Assembly (NCBI GenBank): GCA_007922195.1
Contig: ML681990.1
Coordinates: 39,941,557-40,005,556, forward strand
Source of the DNA: Podocnemis expansa
Lineage: Eukaryota; Chordata; Testudines; Podocnemididae
Direction of reading: 5' to 3'
DNA length: 64,000 bases
Shown here: one piece after another, positions 24,075 to 33,930 of the stretch
Layout: each line of letters starts with the position of its first letter
How positions within the stretch are numbered: the stretch's first letter is position 1
Made by a program: the position numbers and the translations under genes
The notes under the pieces: model-generated
What the model was told of the DNA's origin: nothing
The model's input: only the letters and a program-made list of their open reading frames with translations
The model's database searches: none

Positions 24075-24679
24075 GTAGGTCCCATCCTTTTCTTATTTTT
24101 AAATAGTAAAGTTAAATTTATCAATCTCCAAAGCCATTAAGATAGTAAATCTACTAATATCTACACTGCAGTTTGTTTTTTTATGGTAATTTCTCTTAAT
24201 CACTGCCTATTAATCTGTAAGAATGAATCCACCAAAGCCTAGAAGGTGGTAACTCTTTGATTCAGTGGTTTGCAAAGCATTCATTGCTGGGAAGAAATAG
24301 CATTCCCCACTGCTATGCTAAGTAAGAAATGTTCAATACCAGTCAAAAGGCTTTAATACTTACTCTTTTATATAGAATAATATTGAAAATGAATAATCAA
24401 CTCTATTAAATGTGCCATCAGCTGCTGCTAAATTGACATAAATGTTGACAGTTATTGTAAGAGCTGTTTTAAGACTAATTATGCTGATTAGAATGTAACT
24501 ACCAGTAATTGCATGTGTTAAAACAGCACACCAACACCCTTTTGTGCATTTTATTCTCAGATGTAAATCATCTGTTTGTTGCCTGAGAAGCAGTAAAATT
24601 ATGGCTTAGATAGCACATGATTACAAACAACTGAAGTAATTTCACTGGAAATATTAATTGGGTAGATGTGTGAATAACA
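24075..24679. other. MAST4 intron, no recognised features
   Basis: AT-rich single-copy-looking DNA with homeodomain-like TAAT words; nothing annotated. Confidence 0.45.
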
Positions 24680-24720
24680 GTATCAAATGTATGTATGTTT
24701 TACATGTATACATTTGATAC
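24680..24720. repeat. 41-base near-perfect hairpin
   Basis: Arms of 19 bases (24680-24698 and 24702-24720) flank a TTT loop. The arms begin GTATCAAATGTAT and end ATACATTTGATAC. Only two adjacent positions mismatch as DNA, and both would be G-U pairs in RNA transcribed from the + strand. Confidence 0.8.
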
Positions 24721-25060
24721 AGTTTGAAAGGAACACCTATAAAATCATCCATTTTGAAGATTTTCATTCTAATAGATTTTTAAGCACTATGATTTTAGAT
24801 CATAAACTAATAAAATTTATGTATTTCACCATACTATATTATAAATGTTTCATGAAGAGTCAATGGATAAACTTTATTATGTTACTAATTTCCAATGAAA
24901 AATTATGCTAACAATAACATCTCTTCTATTTTTCTTTTCATTAAAAATGAGAGCAAACCTTAAAATGAAAGATGAATGAAAATAGGGATCATAGATCAAG
25001 ATGTGTTCAAATCTCATGTTTGTTTTAGGGTCAGTCCATGAACATGACCCTGGTTCTGTG
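24721..25060. other. MAST4 intron, no recognised features
   Basis: AT-rich; no feature was supported. Confidence 0.45.
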
Positions 25061-25068
25061 GCTTAGGT

Positions 25069-25256
25069 CAGTGGTTCTCAACCTTTTGCAGGTCGCAACT
25101 CACTTGTTGGCATATAATGACCCTACAGGACATACCAGCTCACCCTCCCTCCCTCCCCACAGGCCAAATCCAGCCATCACCCCAGCTCTCTGCTACATAC
25201 TTTCCACTGTGTGGCGACATAGTAATGTGTCCTGACACAGTGGTTGAGACCCACTG
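25069..25256. mobile_element. Short hAT MITE with perfect target duplication
   Basis: The ends CAGTGGTTCTCAACC and GGTTGAGACCCACTG are inverted repeats. The 8-base duplication GCTTAGGT at 25061-25068 and 25257-25264 is exact. At 188 bases it has no coding capacity. Confidence 0.92.
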
Positions 25257-25604
25257 GCTTAGGTTATGCGTTGGTTCTAGAGCCACTAAGAACCTCTTTT
25301 CCATTCTGGATACAGATAAGATACATAAAAACCATTTTTGAGACCCTTGGATAAAGTAAGAGGGACTCTTCTGAACAAGCGGTCTTCTAGATTTCTATCA
25401 TTGGTTCAAAATCTCACAAGAACAGTTGTCTGGAGTTCAGTGTCACTGAATCTGAGCTGTGGGTTTGACTGTAGTTTGAATCTGAATACCTTTTTCTTGG
25501 CCTCAGATTCATGGGTGGCTTTTAAATGAACTCTCGCCAAAACAAACTTATCAAGTCTAAGTATTTCTTGCTTTGACATGTTAAAAATGCTAAATAGCTA
25601 TACG

Positions 25605-26048
25605 CAGGGGTGGCCAAACTTATGGAACTCAAGCCACACAAGTTGATTATTAAACCTTTGAGAGTCAGACAGAGGCCTATAGCCACATATTTTTACCTAC
25701 TCCAAAATTACTAAGTTTAAAATTCATTGCAGACTTTAATTTTATCATAAAAAGAGTACAAATATTGATCCTACTTATGTCAGATTCTAATAATTACTTA
25801 AGGCTACCATGAAAATTAGGCCTATACAATGAAAATTTAACTGCTGCTCAATGTAGAAGACTGCAGGCTAGTGGCGAGATTTTTAAAATCCTGACCATGC
25901 CGCACTTTTCCCCACCACCCCAACCCCCTCCTGCATTCCTAGGCTGGGGCTGCTTTCCTAAACTGATTTATTGACGTTCTTCTGGGAGACACAGTTTTTC
26001 ATTCAAGAGCCACGTGTGGCTCCTGAGCTGCAGTTTGGGCACACCTGA
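25605..26048. mobile_element. hAT non-autonomous element (CAGGGGTGGCCAAAC)
   Basis: Left end CAGGGGTGGCCAAACTTATG and right end CAGTTTGGGCACACCTG are inverted repeats. GCTATA occurs at both flanks (25597 and 26049), the likely core of the target duplication. The same family begins at 62008. Confidence 0.8.
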
Positions 26049-26107
26049 GCTATAGCAACTTCACTTTTATATTGTGGTTCTCTCTCAATCTGTTTTAAAT
26101 TTGTATT

Positions 26108-26164
26108 CAGGGCCAGCCCAAGGTTTTCTGGAGCCCTAGGTGCTAGTAACTTTGGTGCCTCCCG

Positions 26165-26198
<34 letters not shown>

Positions 26199-27072
26199 CT
26201 TGGGGCAATCAGCCTTTCTGCCACACCCCTGGAACTGGGGGGCAGGGAGCTGCAGGCCAGCCCTGCACTCCTCCTCCCCGAGCCAGGAGTGGAGCAGGCT
26301 GGTCTGGGGGCTGGGCTCCACTCTCCCGCTCTGCCTCTGGGCTGGCCCACCCTGCCACTCAGGGTGGAACAGCTGGCCCAGGGGAGGGGCAAGAGAGCGG
26401 AGCCCAGGGGCGTCACTGCCACAGGGAGGGACCTGGGGCACGGACCCTGGCTTGCAGGCTGTGCCCACTGGCCGGGCAGGGCTGAAAGGGGCTGCGGGCC
26501 GCTGTGCACAGCTGGGCCCCGCGTCCCTGGCTGGGGACGGTGCAGGGAGTGGCTGCGGGTGGCTAGGCCCCAGATTCCCGGCTGGGGATGGGGACGGAGT
26601 GGCTGCTGCTGCTGCCGCGGGCAGCTGAGCCCTGGATCTCTGGCCCGATCAGGCTGGAGACTGGGAGAGGGAGGGCCCTGCCAGACCCTGGGCACTGGTG
26701 CCGGGATTAGGGGCATGGGCCCTGTGGGCCCAGAGCCAGCGATGCCCCTGGCGGAGCCTGGCCTAAGGGCTGGCCGTTCCCTGCTGAGAGGGTGGATGCA
26801 CCCTCCCGGCACCCAGTCTTGCCCGCTGCCTTTGGCTCTGTGCTGAAAGCAGTGTGTGTGTGTGTGGGGGGGGAATGGGACAGCACAGCCATGGGGGGCA
26901 ATGGCATGGGTCCCACGCTGCCCTGCTCACGGCAAGAGAGGACAGGACCCATGTAACTGGGGGGGCCAGGGGCACTCGCCCTCTGTGCCTCCCCCCCATG
27001 GATGGGCCTGGGGGAGCACCCTTGGTGCCCTAGGCAAACACCTTGGTCAGCTCTATGGACAGACCAGCCCTA
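26108..27072. mobile_element. GC-rich hAT-like element, about 965 bases
   Basis: The left end CAGGGCCAGCCC pairs with the right end GACCAGCCCTA. The flanks tttgtatt and tttgtttt match at 7 of 8 bases. The interior is very GC-rich and includes a GT microsatellite. A 269-residue minus-strand open frame here is composition-driven. Confidence 0.7.
26167..26197. repeat. (GT)n microsatellite
   Basis: About 15 GT units inside the hAT-like element. Confidence 0.95.
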
Positions 27073-27079
27073 TTTGTTT

Positions 27080-28698
27080 TGCTTCTTCTCATTTGTGACT
27101 ATGGTGTCTCTTGTATGCCCACTCCTCCTCAAGTTATGTTCTTTTTAAGGAGATGTGAATGGGATTTTTTCATTTAAGAGTAAAATTGCATTGAAGAAAG
27201 GAAGGAAACAGTTTTTTTAATGAAGTACAAGTGGTGTGACAGTCCCTCCCCCCCAGTGAATTTGGAGGTACAGCAAACACAATTCAGAGGTTTACAATAT
27301 ACGAATTGTATCTTGCAAAATAATGTAAGAAGGCAATATAGTATATTGGATGATAAATTTTACAATAAATACCTTACTAGTGTTTAATCTACTCACTGTA
27401 TTTTGGCCTAAAAATCTTTGAATATTCAACACTCAAAGATTTTCTCTTTATTTCATATGGCAGTCTTATATAAACTTGGAGGAAGGATAAGAGAGAGAGA
27501 GAAATCTCAGCTGTTAACTTGACTCCCCAGTACTTCTGTGATGGCCACATCTTTTCAGGATGAAGAGCTGTAATGCTGTTAAAAGGCCCAGTTAGCTTGC
27601 TACATTATTCAAATTTTATATTGTACAAAACATTTAATCTAGAGGAATAATACATGTAATTCAATAGCTTCCAGTCTCATTAATGGCATTATTTGTCACA
27701 ACCTTTCTGACAATTCAGAGAGCCATAACAAAGGTTTTTTGCACTAGTTCTTCAGTCTTTCACTAGAAACCTTCCCATGATGATCGGGACCTGTTCCTTT
27801 GCGAGGCAATGAGTAACTGATACACTGTTGATTAGCTAGGATTTCTCTAGTAATATAGACTAAAGTTTATATACTTTTTATTATTAGGTTACAATGTTGA
27901 CTTTAATCTGTTTGCTCTATATTCCTCTGCATGCCTATGCAAATACTCTACATTCAAACCTTGTACTACTGTTTTCTCATTAAATCAAATTTCATTGTAT
28001 AATTATTAGTATCCTATAGAAGCAGAGTAGAACATCAACTTCTCTCTTCCTTTTGGAGAAAGAGGATATGACAAACATGAGCACTGGGCAAATATCATGT
28101 ATTGTCTTAGGTTTTTATCAAGATTTCCCCATAGATATTGATAACTTACATTTGGACTTTATGAGACAGGCATAGCCACTGTGTTGCTCATGAGGTCTTT
28201 ATATATTTATGCTGGACTGATTGCCTTAGAATAGGTGTATTACCTCTTAAGGTTTAGAAAACTTTCATACTTTTTTCCTAATTACTAACCCCCATCTTGG
28301 TGTTCATATCCTTATATAATTAGATTTTCTACTCTCATTTGAGTAAACCTTATTTTCAGTACAGTCTGTTCTGCAACATTTGCTTGAAGGCAATGGAATC
28401 CATTCTTAAAATTTCTGTTGCTCTGTTGTGGAACAATTGGAGATTAAAGACAAGAAACACATTAGTACTAATTGACCTACTGCCACTTGAGTAAAAGATA
28501 TAGTAATCAGTGGTAAATTAGTTAACTTCTGTCATGAGTAGACTTAACCTTTTTGTTGTTCTAGCATATTTGCAATTACACGGTGTCATGAAAAGTGTGC
28601 GGTACACAGTCAATGAAACTCTAAACCATCTTGGAAGTCTTTATAATGGTAGAACACTTTGGGAATAACTCTTGGCTGAACAGGTATACGAAGATTCT
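27080..28698. other. MAST4 intron, no recognised features
   Basis: AT-rich single-copy-looking DNA. No exon, transposon end or RNA gene was supported. Confidence 0.45.
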
Positions 28699-29671
28699 GG
28701 GTATGTCTACACACATTTTAATTCAACCTAATAAACATTAGGTCGAATTAAAAAAAAAAAAAAAAAAAAGGCATGGGTACACAGTGTTTGCCTAAGGCTT
28801 CCCTTAAGTCAGGCTGAAGAGACAACACTCTGAAGTAATAAAACCTTATGTAACTTGGAAGCAACCATCAATACAAACTGGCTAGTTTGAATCAACAGTG
28901 TCTAGTTGTCTTAATTCGAACTAACATAGGATGACCTTCCTCCCAGGGTGCATGGCACCGTGGAAGGAAGGTGCCCTCCACTAAATCTGCATGGAGCCGA
29001 TGGGGCCCCGGTCCTCTGGCTGGTGGGGGTGGGGTGGTGGGCACCCTGGAGCCCCGCAATGGCGCTAGCTGGAGCCTGGTTTGCCAGCATGGGGAGGGGA
29101 CCCCTGCGTACAGCTGGAACTCCGCTTGTTGGCATGGGGAAGGGATCACTTCACTGCGCTGGCAAGTGGGGCTCCAGCCAGGTGTGGGGGGTCCTGTCCC
29201 TGCTCTGGCAAGCATGGTTGGAGCTGCATGTGGGGATCCCTTCTCCTCATGCTGGGCAGTGCTGTTGGAGCTGGCGGGGTGGGGGCATGGCTCCATAGAG
29301 GAGGGCAAACATTCCCTTCCAGGCTCTTGCCTTCTGAGCCCGGCGTGGGGAAAAGCATCCCTTGCCCAGTTCTAGCCACACCGCTAGGGATGCTTTTCCC
29401 TGTGCAGGGCTCAGAGGACTGGAGCCCGGCAGGGGAATGGGTAGTGGCATGGCCTTTTGGGGGGGGGGGGGCATGTTGCCACCCCTCCTATGGTGCCCCT
29501 CTTTCAGTTCGAACTAGCAAGTCCTGTCCATGTACATGCTAGTTTTATTGGTTTTCCTACTGTCGCCATGTTAGTTTGAATTAACTGAATTTGAACTAAT
29601 AATTATTAGTTCGACTTGATTAGTTCAAATTCAGTTAATTCAAACTAACATTTTAAATGTACACATAGTCC
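28699..29671. mobile_element. Long MITE-like element (GGGTATGTCTACACA ends)
   Basis: The left end GGGTATGTCTACACACATTT resembles the complement of the right end (atgtacacatagtcc). Subterminal regions are rich in 'ttcgaatta/aattcgaa' type words on both sides. The middle (about 28930-29510) is GC-rich and probably non-coding. A 20-base A run lies at 28750-28769 and a G run near 29458-29471. No target duplication was established. It belongs with the shorter element at 55607-56053. Confidence 0.65.
29570..29649. repeat. Perfect 31-base inverted repeat
   Basis: The arms at 29570-29600 and 29619-29649 are exact reverse complements with an 18-base spacer. They begin GTTAGTTTGAATTAACTG. The structure forms the 3' subterminal part of the MITE-like element. 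Confidence 0.95.
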
Positions 29672-29842
29672 TAGAGACTATCCAGAATTGGATAGATTAG
29701 TTGCTCTAGTTAGATGTTAAAAACTATCCAAAACTGATGGAAGGTGGTGGCCATGAGAAGCACAATTAAATCATGAGATACCAAAACATAGATGATGTGC
29801 TGGAAAGCAGGTGACAATCACTTCATTCTGTGTAGCCACAAG

Positions 29843-29886
<44 letters not shown>

Positions 29887-30025
29887 CAACTTTTGCTCAT
29901 CCATAGAACTTAACAAAAATAAATTATGCCTTTTTGGTATGTTCATAAAATAAATTGAACTTTTATGTACCAAATACTGGAAAACCTGAAATAAATGGAC
30001 AGCAGGAAAAAAGCGTTTCCTTTAC
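29672..30025. other. MAST4 intron with TG/GA microsatellite
   Basis: (TG)n at 29844-29877 is followed by (GA)n to 29886. The rest is unremarkable. Confidence 0.7.
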
Positions 30026-30238
30026 CTAAACAAGCAAGGAGTCTTGTGATACTTAAAGACTAACAAATTTATTTATTGCATTAGCTTTCTTGGGAAGAGA
30101 TCCCACTTTGTCAGATACTTTGAAGTAGGATTTTCTCCCATGGAAGCTCATGTGATAAAATTATTAGTCTTTAAATGCCACAGGACTCCTTGCTTGTTTT
30201 GCTGAACTGAACTAACACGGCTACCCCTTTGGAACTTA
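30026..30238. repeat. PLE terminal foldback repeat
   Basis: The left arm begins aaacaagcaaggagtcttgt. The right arm ends with 'ggactccttgcttgttttgc' and aacacggctacccctttgg. The two arms are inverted copies around a 'gtcagatactttgaagtagg' hinge, as at 15335-15549. Confidence 0.8.
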
Positions 30239-30239
30239 C

Positions 30240-31614
30240 CTTTACCTAGTACTTCTATTTTATTTTATTTTTTTACTGTAGTGATTATGCCTATCTGTAG
30301 TATATATCTATTTATAACTCTGCCAGAGATTGGAAAGGTGAACCAGAATATTTTAAATCCTCAAACCCATGAAAAGGAGGGAACAAGAACTGGAAAGAGT
30401 CTGAATTTTGCAGTAGAAAGAGCACAAGAGGATGTGTATTGGTTGTATCTAAGTACATTACTAGCTTCACTGGTTTGAGAAAATAAGCCCTCACGAGTAG
30501 TTCATTGTAAATCAACCACATTTCAGTAGTGTTTTTTAAAAAGCAAAATTGAGGATTTGTCTGCATTTAAAAATGACTGGAAAGTGATAGAGAGAAATAC
30601 ATTTTGGGGGTAAGGGTGGAGCCCATCTCATGTTATATGATTGTACTTTGGAATATTGAGCTACTCTGTTTTGTTGAATTCACATAATAGAGACAATTTC
30701 CTAAAGATCTAAGGAAGGATAATGATAGTTGTTAGAGTATGAATAATCTTGCTTATCATGAGAGTTTATAAAGAGTTGGATCATTTATCCTGGAATGGAG
30801 GAAACTGAAAGTACATTTAATTGAGGTGATTTTTTAGAGAATATCAGTACAGTAAACACTAGTCAGGTACTGCTGTTTGTCCTATCTCTTGAGAGGTGGA
30901 AAGGTGCACTCGATGAAACCAAGAAGTTTTACATTTTGAGTTAACAGAATTCTTTTGTAGTGTGTATTTTCGTCCTTTTGATACTGATTGTAGCAGAATA
31001 TGGAGGCAGGTGGGTTAGCAGAATTTTTTAAAGGATTATGTTGAGCATAAGTAACCTTACAGTTCATGTTGAACTAGAGCAAGAGAAATCATAGATCATG
31101 CTTCAGTGAAGAAGCATCACTTGTGACGATTTGGAAAGCTACCAATGCTACTGCATATACTGGGAGCAGTGGGATTAACGGTTGTGTTCTGAGGTGGGGA
31201 CGGGCTTATAGGCTCAAGCATTATGGTACAATTGCTATGGTGAACTCGTATTTGCTATATTTTGCCACAGTAAGCAGCACTATATTTGGCAGAGATATAA
31301 AATGGTTTGAATGTTTACTGTAATCACCATATTGTATACAGTTACAGATAATTACAACTACTTCTTAGAGATTTGATGATTATGTTAATGCATAATGATT
31401 CTCTAAACAATTATTAGAATAATAAGCTTAGTTTTTATCACTTTGTTTCTGGTATTTGCACATTGATTGGTAAACCTGTTAAAACTTCATAAACAAACTA
31501 AAGTACAAGTTCTCTCTCCTCTTGCTGGTGCAAGTAGTATTTTGACCAGGAGGTGGCACAAGAGCCAAGTGTGTCTCAAAAGTAAATACTGTTTCTGATC
31601 TTCAGCCCTTTCTT
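30240..31614. other. MAST4 intron, no recognised features
   Basis: AT-rich single-copy-looking DNA with no supported exon or repeat. Confidence 0.45.
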
Positions 31615-31730
31615 AGAATAGGATCATAGGGTTGGAAGGGACCTCATGAGATCATCGAGTCCTACCCCCCTGGGGTTTGAACCCAGGACCTTCTGCATAT
31701 TAAGCAGAGGTGCTAGCTACTACACTATTT
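31615..31730 (-). repeat. tRNA-derived SINE with CR1 tail, antisense
   Basis: On the minus strand a tRNA-like head (tagctagcacctctgctt, then a B-box-like gggttcaaacccc) is joined to a CR1-type tail (gaggtcccttccaacccta then tgatcc). This is the layout described for turtle Pol III SINEs that share the 3' end of CR1 LINEs. It is not a functional tRNA gene: the acceptor stem is not formed and the head runs directly into the tail. Confidence 0.75.
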
Positions 31731-33034
31731 GCAGTTCTTCTGTAGTTACTTTTGAGATGCTCATTGAATTACTGCCAAGACACACTTTGAGAACACATGC
31801 CTTGATATGGGAAAGAAATTATTTTTTTGAGACTTTTAAAGACAGCATAGCCTAGAAATCATCATCATCACAAAGCTTTTTCCCACTTCCAAAAAGAGCA
31901 ACTGCTGTCCTTTTGATCTTTGTATTATATAGTAGTTTGGAGATGCCATCTTGCATTAATTTTTGTATGTGGAGAGTACAAGTATAGCATAATTTTATTT
32001 CAAGAATTTACCACTTTATGTAAAGAAAGTCTTTTAAAGATTTCCATTCCAGAAAACCAAAAACAGCAGAGTATTTCTAAGGGGAATGAAATTTGAGTTT
32101 TTCCAGGGGCTATGTACTTTGAACGGCGTTTGATGGCTCAAAACAGCAGTACAATCAATTGCACCATGTTGTTAGAATGACTTATTAGTAACCCTGCTTG
32201 GATATACAATTATATATTCTGGCTAAATGAGCAACTCTTTACAGAGAGTTGAATACTTACACTAATTATACTCAGTGATGGTACAAAGAAATGCAAGGTA
32301 AGCATCACTCTGCCAGTCCAGTACAAGTGTCTCATCTAAAAACATGGTTACCAAACTGTCAGCATAGTTTTAAAACATGTGTAAATAATAACAGTTGCTT
32401 GGATGTTGATGCTCTGTCCAGTCTAATTCCTTGGCCTTGCTTAGACTTTTAATACTGACAAGGATTCTCTGAGTGTCCGAAGACTCCACTGTGAGTACAT
32501 ACCAGTCCCGGGCCAGCAGTGTCAGACGCCTGCTGATGCCTAGCACGTGTGCATCAATGCCCTCTGTTGTCCAGAAGTGATGCTACTGACTGCTTATAGG
32601 ATCCAGAGGTGTACCTATATTAGTCTATTTCAGCAAAACAAACAAGGAGCTCTATGTATCAGATACTTTTTTGTTGGTCTTTAAAAGTGCTGCAGGACCA
32701 CTTGTTTGCTTCAACTTAGTTAACTATCTTGAATCCCTTTCAGAAGGACATTTGCTATAATGTAGGGAAAAAGAGGCTACTTAGGTCTCGTATGCAGGGG
32801 AAGAAACGAACTGGGTACTAAAACAACTTCAGAAAGATGTGCGACTGTGTTGAAGATAGGCAGGGATGTAGGGTAAGGAAAGAGAGAATTGAGGATGCCA
32901 AAGGAAAGGGAGAAGTTTTCTATTGCAATATACTACAACATATCTGGGATTTTCTTAGTTTAGACAGAAATAGTGTTTTTAATTGGCTGCTTCAGGTTTA
33001 AAATTTGCGTCTCCCTGACACACATGCACTCAAA
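31731..33034. other. MAST4 intron with a short PLE end
   Basis: At 32605-32715 a compact PLE foldback is seen (gtctatttcagcaaaacaaa, then 'gaccacttgtttgcttc'). The remainder is AT-rich without recognised features. Confidence 0.5.
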
Positions 33035-33930
33035 CACTTCATAGGCTCATCCACTATGAGGTAAGAAGGGATCATCTAGTCCAGTGTTCATTGAACTATG
33101 TCTGGGTCGCAGACCTGAATGGACTGGGTCGCGGTATCCCACTGAATCCAGGAGTGGAGGAGGAGCTGCCTCTTCTTCCCCTGCCAGCTGGTGCCACTTC
33201 TGGGAGCAGGAGGGGGTTGCCCTTCGCTCTCCTGCCAGCCATCACTGCTTCCAGGAGTGTGGGGGGGTGCTCCCCTCCCTCTCCTGCCAGCTGGCGCTGA
33301 GCTGGGGGTGATGGCCCATTCCCCTTGCCACAGTGTAGAGTCACAGCATGGCAGAGGGGCCCAGAGCTGGGTCCCCTGTCGAAAAGTTTGACAACCACTG
33401 ATCCAGTCTGATCTTCTGCACATTGCAACCTGCAGAGCATCACTCGCTCCTGGAATAAACCCCAGACCTCTGACTGAGTGACTGAAGTCTTCAAATCATG
33501 GTTTAAAGACTACAAGTTACAGAGAATTTATCATTTATGCCAGTTTAAATGTGCAAGTGACTTATGCCCCATTCTGCAGAGAAAGCTGAAGAACTACCAG
33601 GGTCTCAGCCAGATCTGACCTAGGAGAGAATTTCTTCCTAACCCAAATATGGCAGTCAGGACCTTGACCATGTGGTCAAGACCCACTAGGTAGATATCAG
33701 GGAGAACTCTCTCTTAATTCAGAGCCTCCCTATTTAGTGTCCTGTTTCCAGCACTTGGTGACTGCCAGCAGGAAAAATCCCCAAAGGGCCCCATGTCATC
33801 CAAGACTGTCCCTTCATTCCATCCTGTACATAAATTTATTAAGCTTAGTCTTGAAACCAGTTGGTTTAGTTGACCTGATTTGCTCCCTTGGGTAATATAA
33901 AAGGGGAGAAAGGAGAAGTAGACACCCATG
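33035..33930 (-). repeat. CR1-like LINE 3' region, antisense
   Basis: The words 'gggatcatctagtcc', 'gatccagtctgatcttctgc' and 'agtcttgaaaccagttgg' resemble the antisense 3' end of a turtle CR1 subfamily. It is interrupted by the hAT at 33082-33400. The limits are approximate. Confidence 0.6.
33082..33400. mobile_element. hAT non-autonomous element inside CR1
   Basis: It starts CAGTGTTCATTGAAC and ends GTTTGACAACCACTG. The flanks atctagtc (33074-33081) and atccagtc (33401-33408) agree at 7 of 8 bases. Removing the element rejoins the CR1 wording, so the hAT is the younger insertion. Confidence 0.75.

Noticed and set aside
26003..26812. 269-residue minus-strand open frame and overlapping plus-strand frames
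   Set aside because: They lie in a GC-rich non-autonomous hAT-like element and cross its boundary and a GT microsatellite; no domain text.
31680..31735. Possible tRNA gene (B-box and A-box like words)
   Set aside because: It is fused to a CR1 tail and lacks a proper acceptor stem; better explained as a SINE.
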